A DNA stretch of 33,332 nt from Hyphomicrobiales bacterium (GTDB taxonomy: Bacteria; Pseudomonadota; Alphaproteobacteria; Rhizobiales; Rhizobiaceae): positions 1 to 33,332 of the forward strand of contig UCJU01000037.1 in NCBI GenBank assembly GCA_900472925.1, given 5' to 3'. The stretch's first letter is position 1. Each line of letters begins with the position of its first letter. The notes beneath the pieces are model-generated. The model made no database searches. It was not told the DNA's origin and was given only the letters and a program-made list of their open reading frames with translations. Of the stretch, positions 17,136-24,204 are shown one piece after another. The translations under genes were made by a program, and so were the position numbers.

Positions 17136-17209
17136 CCTTTGACGTGCAAAGACGCGCAACTTATCCCGTTGTGAAACAGCTTTTCAGTGCCAAGTCGGAA
17201 CCACCATCC

Positions 17210-18151
17210 ATGACCGAAGCCATCTTGCATGCGACCAAGGGCAACCCTGTGCCCGAAAACCATTTCGCAGGCTATTTCACCGGTCATAAAAACAAGAAGC
17301 TGCGCTATGCGGTGTTTCGCTCCAACCAATCGGTGGCGCGCGGCACCATCGTTCTGCTGCATGGCCGCAATGAGTGTATCGAGAAATATTTCGAGACGAT
17401 CAACGATCTGACCGCCAAGGGTTTTTGGATCGCCACGTTCGATACACGCGGTCAAGGCGGGTCGGAACGGCTGCTGAAAAAAGCCCATGCCGGCTATATC
17501 AGACGCTTTTCCGATTATCAGAAGGATATTTCACTGTTTCTGGAGCAGGTGGTCCTGCCGGATACGCGTCTGCCGTTCTTCATGATTGCCCATTCCACCG
17601 GCGGACTGGCAGCCCTGTCCATGGCTCCCACACTGTCCAACCGCATAGAGCGCCTGGTGCTGACCGCACCGTTCATCTCGCTTGGTGGGCAATCCGTACC
17701 GAAACCGTGGATCAAGGCCATCGCCACGGGCCTCAGCATGATCGGCCTGGGCGGATTGCAACTTGGAAAATACCAGCGCGAACGGCATTTCGAAGGCAAT
17801 CCCCTGACCTCTGACCCGGTTCGCTTTGCCCGCAATGCCGCGATCGGGCTTGAGCACCCCGAACTCTTCATTAGCGCACCCACGGCGCGCTGGCTGTTTG
17901 AGGCGCTGAAAACCATGCCTTGGGTCACCCGGCAGGATCACCTGACGAAAATTACCATACCCACCCTGCTTTTGGCCCCGGTGCTGGATGCCATCACGCC
18001 CTATGCCGCGCAGGAGGAGTTGTCGCGAAATTTCCGGGCGGCGCAACTCATCCCTGTTACGGGTGCGCGCCATGAGCTTTTGCTGGAGCGGGATGTCTAT
18101 CGCAACCAGGCTCTGGCAGCCATCGACGCATTTTTCGCACCGCAAGAGTGA
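17210..18151 (+). CDS. Alpha/beta hydrolase, lysophospholipase (serine aminopeptidase S33) type
   Basis: 313 residues from ATG 17210. The frame stays open upstream to a TTG at 17069, but that would run through a terminator-like hairpin, so 17210 is preferred although its ribosome site is weak. The fold has the oxyanion motif HGRNE (51-55), the nucleophile Ser129 in AHSTGG, an Asp in LAPVLDAITP and the catalytic His in TGARHELLLE. DTRGQGGSER (78-87) is typical of the monoglyceride lipase/lysophospholipase group. No signal peptide is seen, so it should act in the cytoplasm or at the inner face of the membrane. Rhizobial homologues are often called lysophospholipase L2 or pldB; the substrate is not proven. 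Convergent with the flagellin gene. Confidence 0.85.
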   Translation: MTEAILHATKGNPVPENHFAGYFTGHKNKKLRYAVFRSNQSVARGTIVLLHGRNECIEKYFETINDLTAKGFWIATFDTRGQGGSERLLKKAHAGYIRRFSDYQKDISLFLEQVVLPDTRLPFFMIAHSTGGLAALSMAPTLSNRIERLVLTAPFISLGGQSVPKPWIKAIATGLSMIGLGGLQLGKYQRERHFEGNPLTSDPVRFARNAAIGLEHPELFISAPTARWLFEALKTMPWVTRQDHLTKITIPTLLLAPVLDAITPYAAQEELSRNFRAAQLIPVTGARHELLLERDVYRNQALAAIDAFFAPQE

Positions 18152-18201
18152 ACAAAGAAAGCCAGACTAAAGCTCGTCAAGTCCGCACGACGGAACCAGC
18201 T

Positions 18202-19959
18202 CTAGTTGAACAGGGACAGCAACGTCTTCGGTGAATCGTTGGATATCTGGAGCGCCTGGATGGCGAGCTGCTGGCGCGTCTGCAGCGCGCTCAAACGCGC
18301 CGAAGCTTCTTCCATGTCGGCATCCACCAGTCGGCTCACGCCCGTATCGATGGTATCGAGAGACTTCTGGGCAAACTGAGACTGCATTTCGATACGCGTC
18401 TGCAGCGCACCCAGCGCCGCAGCCCCATCAGTCACCCGGCCAAGTGCCACATCAATGTAATCGGTGTAACCATCCAGCAGACGCGGATTGGCGGCGATAT
18501 CGATGTCGAGGAAATTTATCGTCGGCAGTGGCTCGACATTGACGTCGATGCCATAAAAACCAATCGAACTCTTTTCTCCGGATTTGCGGATTTGAAGAGG
18601 GTCGGTGCTGATGGAAACCGTGGAGGCGTTGGGAGCGTTGATGATGATATCAGGCCTGTTGACGAGAGCCGTGAGCACAGTTGCCATCTCAGTCGACGTG
18701 TCGATCTTGCCGTTCGTTTTGCCCAGCGTCACGTTGACGAAGTCCTTGTCGAAAGACATGTTCGTTGACGCGTGATCCACATCCATTCGCATACTGACGA
18801 TGACGTCGTCATAAACGGTGAGAGGCTCGAAATCGAGCGTCATGGAGGATCTGCGCACCCCAAACGCCACCGAGCGATCGGCTATCTGGTTGACCTGCGT
18901 AACGCCCGTAAAACTGACGTTCGACAGGCTCATGGACGAGCCGTCCTTGTCGGCAAATCCGCTGCGTGAAATCCCGACAACGTTTGGAATATCGACGAAG
19001 TTGACAAACTGATCGGGCGGCTCAGGTCGTCTATAGGTCATAGCAAAAGCACCCGCGCCCGAAAGCACGTTGTTCAGGACCTGCGCGTATTGTTTATAAT
19101 CGCCGATGACACCATCGCTTCTGCCAAGGGCGCTGTTGACCACACCGGCATCGATGACGACTGACCTCGTTCTGCCGGGATCATAGCCTGGCGGAATTCC
19201 ATCGGCGGGATTGTCTTGATCGATGGTGATATCGAAGCTTAAGCTATCACCGGCTCCGAAGGTCATCGGAGAGGAAAAGTCGAACATGAACGTCCCCGGC
19301 CCGTTACCGGAGGTGCTGTGCAGGGAATAGTTGCTTCTGAGGCCGTTGCCATAGTCGAAACGCAGACCACCGATCGTCTTCAGATCTCTTGGGTCTGCTT
19401 GCAACATGCCTCCCCCGGTCGAATTGAAGAGAGAGGCCTGTATAAGAGAATAGTCCGCCTTGTTGACGGCGACTGTGCCGTCCGTGCCCCTCGTAAAGCC
19501 GGAGACAACAGACACCTTGTTGAGATCGGGATCGAAAATGTCTTCGACATCAGTGGTCAGCCAGTTCTCCCCGTTGAAGCTGGCAGAATCGGAAATGGCC
19601 ACCACCTGCTTTTTGAGTTGATCGAGTTCTCCCTGAATTTTCGAAGGGTCGACGCTGGTCTCTTTTGCAGTCACCAGCTTCGCCTTGAATTCGGTAAGGG
19701 AATCGAGAACCGAGGTCATCGCCGCATAGGCTGTATCGACCTTGGCAGCACCCAGGCCCATGGCGTCGTTTGCAGCGGAGATCGCGGTGCGGTCGGAGCG
19801 CATGGTGGTGGAGATGGACCAGTAGGCAACATTGTCCGAGGCTTTTTCCACCCGCAAACCGCTGCTGACCTGCCGTTGCTCCTCAGCAAGGCTCGCTGCC
19901 GTCGCACGCAGAGTTTGGAGGCCAGCCATCGCCGACATATTGGTCTTTATGCTGGTCAT
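18202..19959 (-). CDS. Flagellin-family protein, large solitary copy
   Basis: 585 residues. The N terminus (TSIKTNMSAMAGLQTLRATA) and residues to about 150 form the conserved coiled-coil D0/D1 arm, including VSSGLRVEKASDNVAYWSI and FNGENWL. The C-terminal arm (about 490-585) ends with DMEEASARLSALQTRQQLAI and then SNDSPKTLLSLFN, as in rhizobial flagellins. Between them lies an unusually long variable region of about 340 residues, rich in Asp, Ser and Gly, which would be exposed on the filament surface. Rhizobial flagellins are mostly about 300-430 residues. No other motility gene is in the window, so this copy is separate from the flagellar cluster. Secretion would be by the flagellar export apparatus. 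It may be an accessory flagellin or a surface variant. Confidence 0.88.
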   Translation of the reverse strand: MTSIKTNMSAMAGLQTLRATAASLAEEQRQVSSGLRVEKASDNVAYWSISTTMRSDRTAISAANDAMGLGAAKVDTAYAAMTSVLDSLTEFKAKLVTAKETSVDPSKIQGELDQLKKQVVAISDSASFNGENWLTTDVEDIFDPDLNKVSVVSGFTRGTDGTVAVNKADYSLIQASLFNSTGGGMLQADPRDLKTIGGLRFDYGNGLRSNYSLHSTSGNGPGTFMFDFSSPMTFGAGDSLSFDITIDQDNPADGIPPGYDPGRTRSVVIDAGVVNSALGRSDGVIGDYKQYAQVLNNVLSGAGAFAMTYRRPEPPDQFVNFVDIPNVVGISRSGFADKDGSSMSLSNVSFTGVTQVNQIADRSVAFGVRRSSMTLDFEPLTVYDDVIVSMRMDVDHASTNMSFDKDFVNVTLGKTNGKIDTSTEMATVLTALVNRPDIIINAPNASTVSISTDPLQIRKSGEKSSIGFYGIDVNVEPLPTINFLDIDIAANPRLLDGYTDYIDVALGRVTDGAAALGALQTRIEMQSQFAQKSLDTIDTGVSRLVDADMEEASARLSALQTRQQLAIQALQISNDSPKTLLSLFN

Positions 19960-20465
19960 TCCCCAACCATTGCGAGAATCGCGGAGCCTGATTGAGGCCC
20001 CATTTCAGCCTTCTTTATGATGAGTAAATGATTAACAATGTACTTATAACTGGTTGTATAAAATCGCATCGACCCGTCATTGAAGAGTCATTTTCGAGAA
20101 GATATTCGGGTCGCCCACAGGCGTCATTCCAAACATCAAAATCAGTGAAGTCTAAGACGAGCAAAAGCCCCAAAAACCAGGCAAAGCGCGGTGCGATACC
20201 GAATTGTAAGCGTTGCGAAACGTCTCGAAATCAACTGCAACGGCTTAATGGAAATGAATGAGCATCACCTTGAAAATATTGAGAATATTTCAATTATAAA
20301 AATGAAGAAAACGGCTCGCGTGCGGCGAGAGAACCGGGCGATATAAAAACTTCAAACGACATCAACGAGCGTGAAGCTTTTGAAGCCCTTTCTTTCGAGA
20401 AGCGAGACAAGAAGAAACTTGATCAGACAGTCACTTTTACCTGTACCGATCTCTACCTGAAATAG
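19960..20465. other. Long AT-rich intergenic region upstream of the flagellin gene
   Basis: About 500 bp of clearly lower GC than the genes on either side. It must hold the flagellin promoter (minus strand), which could not be fixed by eye. An AT-rich imperfect inverted repeat (TTGAAAATATT / AATATTTCAA) lies at 20270-20292. Short open frames here have no coding character. The lower GC and lack of genes fit a regulatory region or the edge of an acquired segment. Confidence 0.4.
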
Positions 20466-20490
20466 AAAAGGCCCCACATGGGGGCCTTAC
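20466..20490 (-). terminator. Terminator of gapR
   Basis: AAGGCCCC (20468-20475) and GGGGCCTT (20481-20488) form an 8-bp stem with a 5-nt loop; on the minus strand it is followed by TTCTATTT. It lies 22 bp past the gapR stop. Confidence 0.8.
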
Positions 20491-20511
20491 AGTTTGGACC
20501 TGCTTTGAGGC

Positions 20512-20769
20512 TTACTCCATTCCGAGTGCAGCCATATAGGTCTGCAAAATCGTTTCTTCTTCGATGCGCTCGTTGGCGTCCTTCTTGCGCAAGCGAATGA
20601 TGGTGCGGATGGCCTTGGTATCGTAACCACGGCCCTTGGCTTCGCCCATTACGTCCTTGATATCACTCGATATCGCAGCCTTTTCTTCTTCAAGACGCTC
20701 GATACGTTCGATGAACTGGCGCAGTTCGGCGGCGGCTACGGTTTCGGTTGTGGCTGTTTCGTCCATCAT
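20512..20769 (-). CDS. gapR: GapR-type nucleoid-associated protein (DUF2312)
   Basis: 85 residues, all helical. The family signature is intact: [39 protein letters not shown] and [11 protein letters not shown]. In Caulobacter this family (GapR) binds AT-rich overtwisted DNA ahead of moving polymerases and helps replication and chromosome segregation. The start is ATG 20769 or the next codon (ATG 20766); AAAGGA lies better spaced for the second. It is the last gene of a minus-strand run with DUF1244 and the amidohydrolase, 146 bp after DUF1244, and has its own terminator. Confidence 0.9.
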   Translation of the reverse strand: MMDETATTETVAAAELRQFIERIERLEEEKAAISSDIKDVMGEAKGRGYDTKAIRTIIRLRKKDANERIEEETILQTYMAALGME

Positions 20770-20915
20770 TCTATCCTTTGTGGTGGCGGCTCATGGCCGA
20801 GCCCTGGTCTGCCTATGGCGAGATGATCGCCCGCTGCCGTTAAGGCAGCAAAATTCCCGGCTGGTGAACTGCCCGCCTGCGGGCCTCACGTCAAGCCGTT
20901 TCAGGTGATGCCACC

Positions 20916-21221
20916 CTATTCCTTGGGTTTGTTTTGTTCGAATGCAGCTTTCTGTGCCTCACTCGTTTCACCCTGATGCAGGCTTTTCCACTGGTCGTAG
21001 GGCATGCCATAAACCATCTCGCGGGCCATGTCCTTGCTCACCTCGTGGCCCGCTTCCCTTGCCGCTTCCGCGTACCAGTTGGACAGGCAGTTGCGGCAAA
21101 AACCGGCAAGGTTCATGAGGTCGATATTCTGCACATCGCTGCGTTCGCGCAGATGCTGGAGAAGCCTGCGGAAGGCGGCGGCTTCCAGCTCTGTCTGCCT
21201 GATATCGTCAATTTCGCTCAT
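20916..21221 (-). CDS. DUF1244 family small protein
   Basis: 101 residues. The family core is plain: NLAGFCRNCLSNWY followed by AGHEVSKDMAREMVYGMPY and QWKSLHQ. The CxxC pair (FCRNC) could bind a metal or be redox active; function is unknown in the literature known to me. No signal peptide, so cytoplasmic. Its start is only 12 bp after the stop of the N-formylglutamate amidohydrolase gene, so the two are surely co-transcribed. The acidic/glutamine-rich tail (SEAQKAAFEQNKPKE) is variable. Confidence 0.88.
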   Translation of the reverse strand: MSEIDDIRQTELEAAAFRRLLQHLRERSDVQNIDLMNLAGFCRNCLSNWYAEAAREAGHEVSKDMAREMVYGMPYDQWKSLHQGETSEAQKAAFEQNKPKE

Positions 21222-21233
21222 CGTCTTCTCCGC

Positions 21234-22022
21234 TCAATAGGGTCCGGTCCGCGAGGCGAACTGCTGGTAGTCGTGCAAGGCGGGATCATCGTTCATTGCG
21301 GCAAAAATAGGGGCAAGACGTTCGCTCCACGCGGTAATGCCCGCCTCATCCGCGATCAAATCCTGGCGCACTTCCAAAAGCGCGTGCGGAATGCCTTTCA
21401 CCATGCAATGACAATACATGGTGTCACCCTTCAAAGCGCCGTCATAGGGCTCGTTGTCACCGACGAGAATATCACCCGTTGCGCGCAGACCATCGAGCAG
21501 GGGCAAGACGGCGCGGTGGTCCGTGTCCCAAAGCACAGCGGCATGCCACGGGCGGGCGGTCTCTTTCCAGAACGGCGTGTAGGAATGCAGCGACAGCACC
21601 AGCGGTGCCTTGGCCGATTGCCCGGCCACCTTATCCAGAACAGCCCAGACCGCCTGATGATAAGGGCGATGATAGCTGTTCAGGCGCAAATCCCATTCCT
21701 CGCCGGTTATCGGATGATTGCCGGGAATGACAGCGCCATCGGAAATCTTCATGATCAGCGTCGGATCGTCCTCACCGCGATTGGGATCGATCAAGAGGCG
21801 CGAAAAACGGCTCATGACCGCAGGCACGCCGAGCTTGGCGGCAAGCTTTCGCGTCAGCCCTTCAATGCCGATATCGTAGGCGATATGGCGTTGAAAAGCG
21901 GCTTGCGGAAGGCCGAGATTACCGTAAATTGACGGAAGAAGGTTCATGGCGTGATCTGCAAGCAGAACCATGCCTTTGTCATAATCGCCTTCTATGATTT
22001 CGTATGGCTGGAAGTCTGACAT
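21234..22022 (-). CDS. N-formylglutamate amidohydrolase family protein
   Basis: 262 residues from ATG 22022; the open frame continues to 22115 but the family begins near this Met (MSDFQPYEIIEGD). Family motifs include LLADHAMNLLP (the metal-binding H near residue 25), DIGIEGLTRKLA, SRLLIDPNRGEDDPTLI and LSLHSYTP. Such enzymes hydrolyse N-formyl-glutamate to formate and glutamate, the last step of one histidine degradation route (HutG type), but many members are outside hut loci as here. True substrate is open. It leads a minus-strand group with DUF1244 and gapR and is divergent from the DUF1036-pyk pair. Confidence 0.88.
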   Translation of the reverse strand: MSDFQPYEIIEGDYDKGMVLLADHAMNLLPSIYGNLGLPQAAFQRHIAYDIGIEGLTRKLAAKLGVPAVMSRFSRLLIDPNRGEDDPTLIMKISDGAVIPGNHPITGEEWDLRLNSYHRPYHQAVWAVLDKVAGQSAKAPLVLSLHSYTPFWKETARPWHAAVLWDTDHRAVLPLLDGLRATGDILVGDNEPYDGALKGDTMYCHCMVKGIPHALLEVRQDLIADEAGITAWSERLAPIFAAMNDDPALHDYQQFASRTGPY

Positions 22023-22216
22023 CACTGATTTCTGGGGCCGATAAGGGAGAGACGCTTGATGCCATGGCTTGATGCCACGCGCAAGTTGGGTTGGCCGAGA
22101 CGCCAGCGATACCATCGTTCACGATATTCCATACAGATACAATCGATTGAACTTGCGTTGACTTTCTTGGGCGTCCGCGCCAAGAAGTGTTCTCATTTTA
22201 TAACCATGGAATCCGG

Positions 22217-22699
22217 ATGGAAGCCGTGACACAGACATTCTCCGCTAAGCTTCAAAAACACCGACGTGCGATCCGCCTGCTTTGCGCAGCCAGCCTCTTC
22301 TCCACACCGCTTCTTCTTGCAGAACCGGCACTGGCGGATTTCCGTGTCTGTAACAGCACACAGAACCTGGTGGGCGTGGCCATCGGCTACCGCGCAAAGG
22401 ATGGCTGGGTCAGCGAAGGCTGGTGGCAGGTTCCCGCCTCCACATGCGCCACCCTGATCGAAGGTGAGCTGCAATCACGCTATTATTACCTCTACGCCGA
22501 AGATGCAGCCCGCGGCGGCAGGTGGACCGGCGACGTCAACATGTGCGTTGCCGAAAACGAGTTCAAGATCAACGGTGTCGACGATTGTTATGCCCGTAGT
22601 TTCCAGAGAATGGGCTTCAAGGAATACGATACGGGCAGACAGGGAAGCTGGATGGTCCAGCTTTCGGACACGCCAGGTACACAGGAAAGTCAGAACTGA
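22217..22699 (+). CDS. DUF1036 secreted small protein
   Basis: 160 residues from ATG 22217; a GTG at 22187 in frame is possible but adds ten residues before the signal peptide. The signal peptide has a basic start (KLQKHRRAIR), a hydrophobic core and cleavage after EPALA. The mature part begins DFRVCNSTQNLVGVAIGYRA and contains several Trp and Cys residues (Cys at VC, TCATL, NMC and DDC), giving a compact, likely disulfide-bonded periplasmic domain. The family is DUF1036; function unknown. Its TGA overlaps the pyk ATG (TGATG), so translation is coupled. The link to pyruvate kinase is conserved in rhizobia, from memory. Confidence 0.85.
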   Translation: MEAVTQTFSAKLQKHRRAIRLLCAASLFSTPLLLAEPALADFRVCNSTQNLVGVAIGYRAKDGWVSEGWWQVPASTCATLIEGELQSRYYYLYAEDAARGGRWTGDVNMCVAENEFKINGVDDCYARSFQRMGFKEYDTGRQGSWMVQLSDTPGTQESQN

Positions 22700-24138
22700 T
22701 GAAGCGTAACCGCAAAGTCAAAATCCTTGCAACTCTCGGTCCTGCGTCGTCCGATGAGGCAATGATCGAGAAGCTCCATCTGGCCGGCGCCGATCTTTTC
22801 CGAATCAATATGAGCCACGCCAGCCATGACGTGATGCGCAGCCTCATCCAGCGCATTCGCGCCGTCGAGAGCCGCGTTGGCCGCCCGATCGGCATTCTGG
22901 CCGACCTTCAGGGTCCGAAACTGCGCGTTGGCAAATTCGCAGACACCAAGGTCGATCTCGTGGCTGGCCAGACCTTCACGCTCGACAACAATCCGGAGCC
23001 CGGCGACAAGAACCGCGTGTTCCTGCCGCATCCTGAAATTCTCGAAGCCGTCAAGCCGGGCGACCGCCTGCTGATCGACGATGGCAAGCTTCACCTGCGC
23101 GCCGAAAAATGCGACGGCAAGAGCATCGCCACGACAGTCGTATCGGGCACCAAGATTTCCGACCGCAAGGGCATCAGCCTTCCTGATACCTTGCTCGGCG
23201 TCGGCGTCCTCACCGACAAGGACCGCATCGATCTCGATGCCGTTCTGGCAACCGACGATGTCGACTGGGTCGCCTTGTCATTCGTGCAGCGGCCGGAAGA
23301 TCTTGTCGAAGTCCGCAAGATCGCCGGTAACCGCGTCGGTCTCATGTCCAAGATCGAAAAGCCGCAGGCTGTCGAGCGCATCGAAGAAATCATCGCACTG
23401 TCGGACGCCCTGATGGTGGCCCGAGGTGACCTTGGCGTCGAAATGCCGCTGGAGGCCGTTCCCGGCATTCAGAAGCAGTTGACCCGCGCATGTCGCCGCG
23501 CTGGAAAGCCGGTGGTCGTTGCTACGCAGATGCTCGAATCGATGATCTCTGCTGCCGTTCCGACACGCGCCGAAGTTTCCGACGTCGCCACCGCCGTGTT
23601 CGAAGGTGCCGACGCGATCATGCTGTCTGCCGAATCGGCATCGGGCGATTACCCGGTCGAAGCCGTGTCCACCATGGCGTCGATTGCCAGCACCGTGGAG
23701 CAGGATCCATACTACTCCAACATCATCTACGCGCAGCGCCCGCAGCCGGAGGCAACCGGTGCCGACGCCATTTCGCTGGCGGCCCGTCAGATCGCCGAAA
23801 CGCTCGGCCTGTCTGCGATCGTCACCTACACATCGTCAGGCACGACGGGTCTGCGTGCGGCGCGTGAGCGTCCGCAGGTTCCGATCATTGCGCTCTCGCC
23901 GATCATCCAGACGGCGCGCCGCCTGTCTGTGGTGTGGGGTCTGCACTGCGTGGTCACAGGCGACGCCAGCGACCAGGATGACATGGTCAACCGCGCATGC
24001 CGCATCGTCGTGGATGAAGGCTTTGGCCAGCCCGGCAACCGCATCATCATCTCGGCTGGTGTTCCCCTTGGCACACCTGGCGCCACCAACATGGTCCGCA
24101 TCGCCTATATCGGCTCCGACGGCCAGAGCGGCGTCTGA
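22699..24138 (+). CDS. pyk: Pyruvate kinase
   Basis: Last step of glycolysis: phosphoenolpyruvate plus ADP gives pyruvate plus ATP. 479 residues, normal for the type II bacterial enzyme. Visible sites: KILATLGPASS (7-18), RINMSHASH (35-43), the B domain from about 70 to 165, the active-site signature GLMSKIEKPQAVERI with Lys218 and Glu220, and ARGDLGVEMP with Asp244. TQMLES and LSAESASGDYPVEAV complete the A domain. The C domain (about 345-479) ends with the allosteric region. It follows DUF1036 with a one-base overlap and is closed by a strong terminator. Confidence 0.97.
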   Translation: MKRNRKVKILATLGPASSDEAMIEKLHLAGADLFRINMSHASHDVMRSLIQRIRAVESRVGRPIGILADLQGPKLRVGKFADTKVDLVAGQTFTLDNNPEPGDKNRVFLPHPEILEAVKPGDRLLIDDGKLHLRAEKCDGKSIATTVVSGTKISDRKGISLPDTLLGVGVLTDKDRIDLDAVLATDDVDWVALSFVQRPEDLVEVRKIAGNRVGLMSKIEKPQAVERIEEIIALSDALMVARGDLGVEMPLEAVPGIQKQLTRACRRAGKPVVVATQMLESMISAAVPTRAEVSDVATAVFEGADAIMLSAESASGDYPVEAVSTMASIASTVEQDPYYSNIIYAQRPQPEATGADAISLAARQIAETLGLSAIVTYTSSGTTGLRAARERPQVPIIALSPIIQTARRLSVVWGLHCVVTGDASDQDDMVNRACRIVVDEGFGQPGNRIIISAGVPLGTPGATNMVRIAYIGSDGQSGV

Positions 24139-24155
24139 TAGACGTCCCACAAACC

Positions 24156-24187
24156 AAAAAAGGCGCGGCATTGGCCGCGCCTTTTTT
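24156..24187. terminator. Strong bidirectional terminator between pyk and the octad-repeat gene
   Basis: AGGCGCGGC (24161-24169) and GCCGCGCCT (24174-24182) form a perfect 9-bp stem with a 4-nt loop, extended by an A-run on the left and a T-run on the right. It serves pyk on the plus strand and the convergent repeat-protein gene on the minus strand. Confidence 0.92.
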
Positions 24188-24204
24188 ATTGGTTGCTCAA
24201 GACA

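Noticed and set aside
16865..17488. Minus-strand open frame of 207 codons upstream of hsp20
   Set aside because: It overlaps the well-supported hydrolase gene in antisense, contains the RpoH-like promoter and the hsp20 leader, and shows no recognisable domain.
20028..20261. 77-codon plus-strand frame in the low-GC gap
   Set aside because: Basic, low-complexity translation with no coding bias or ribosome site.
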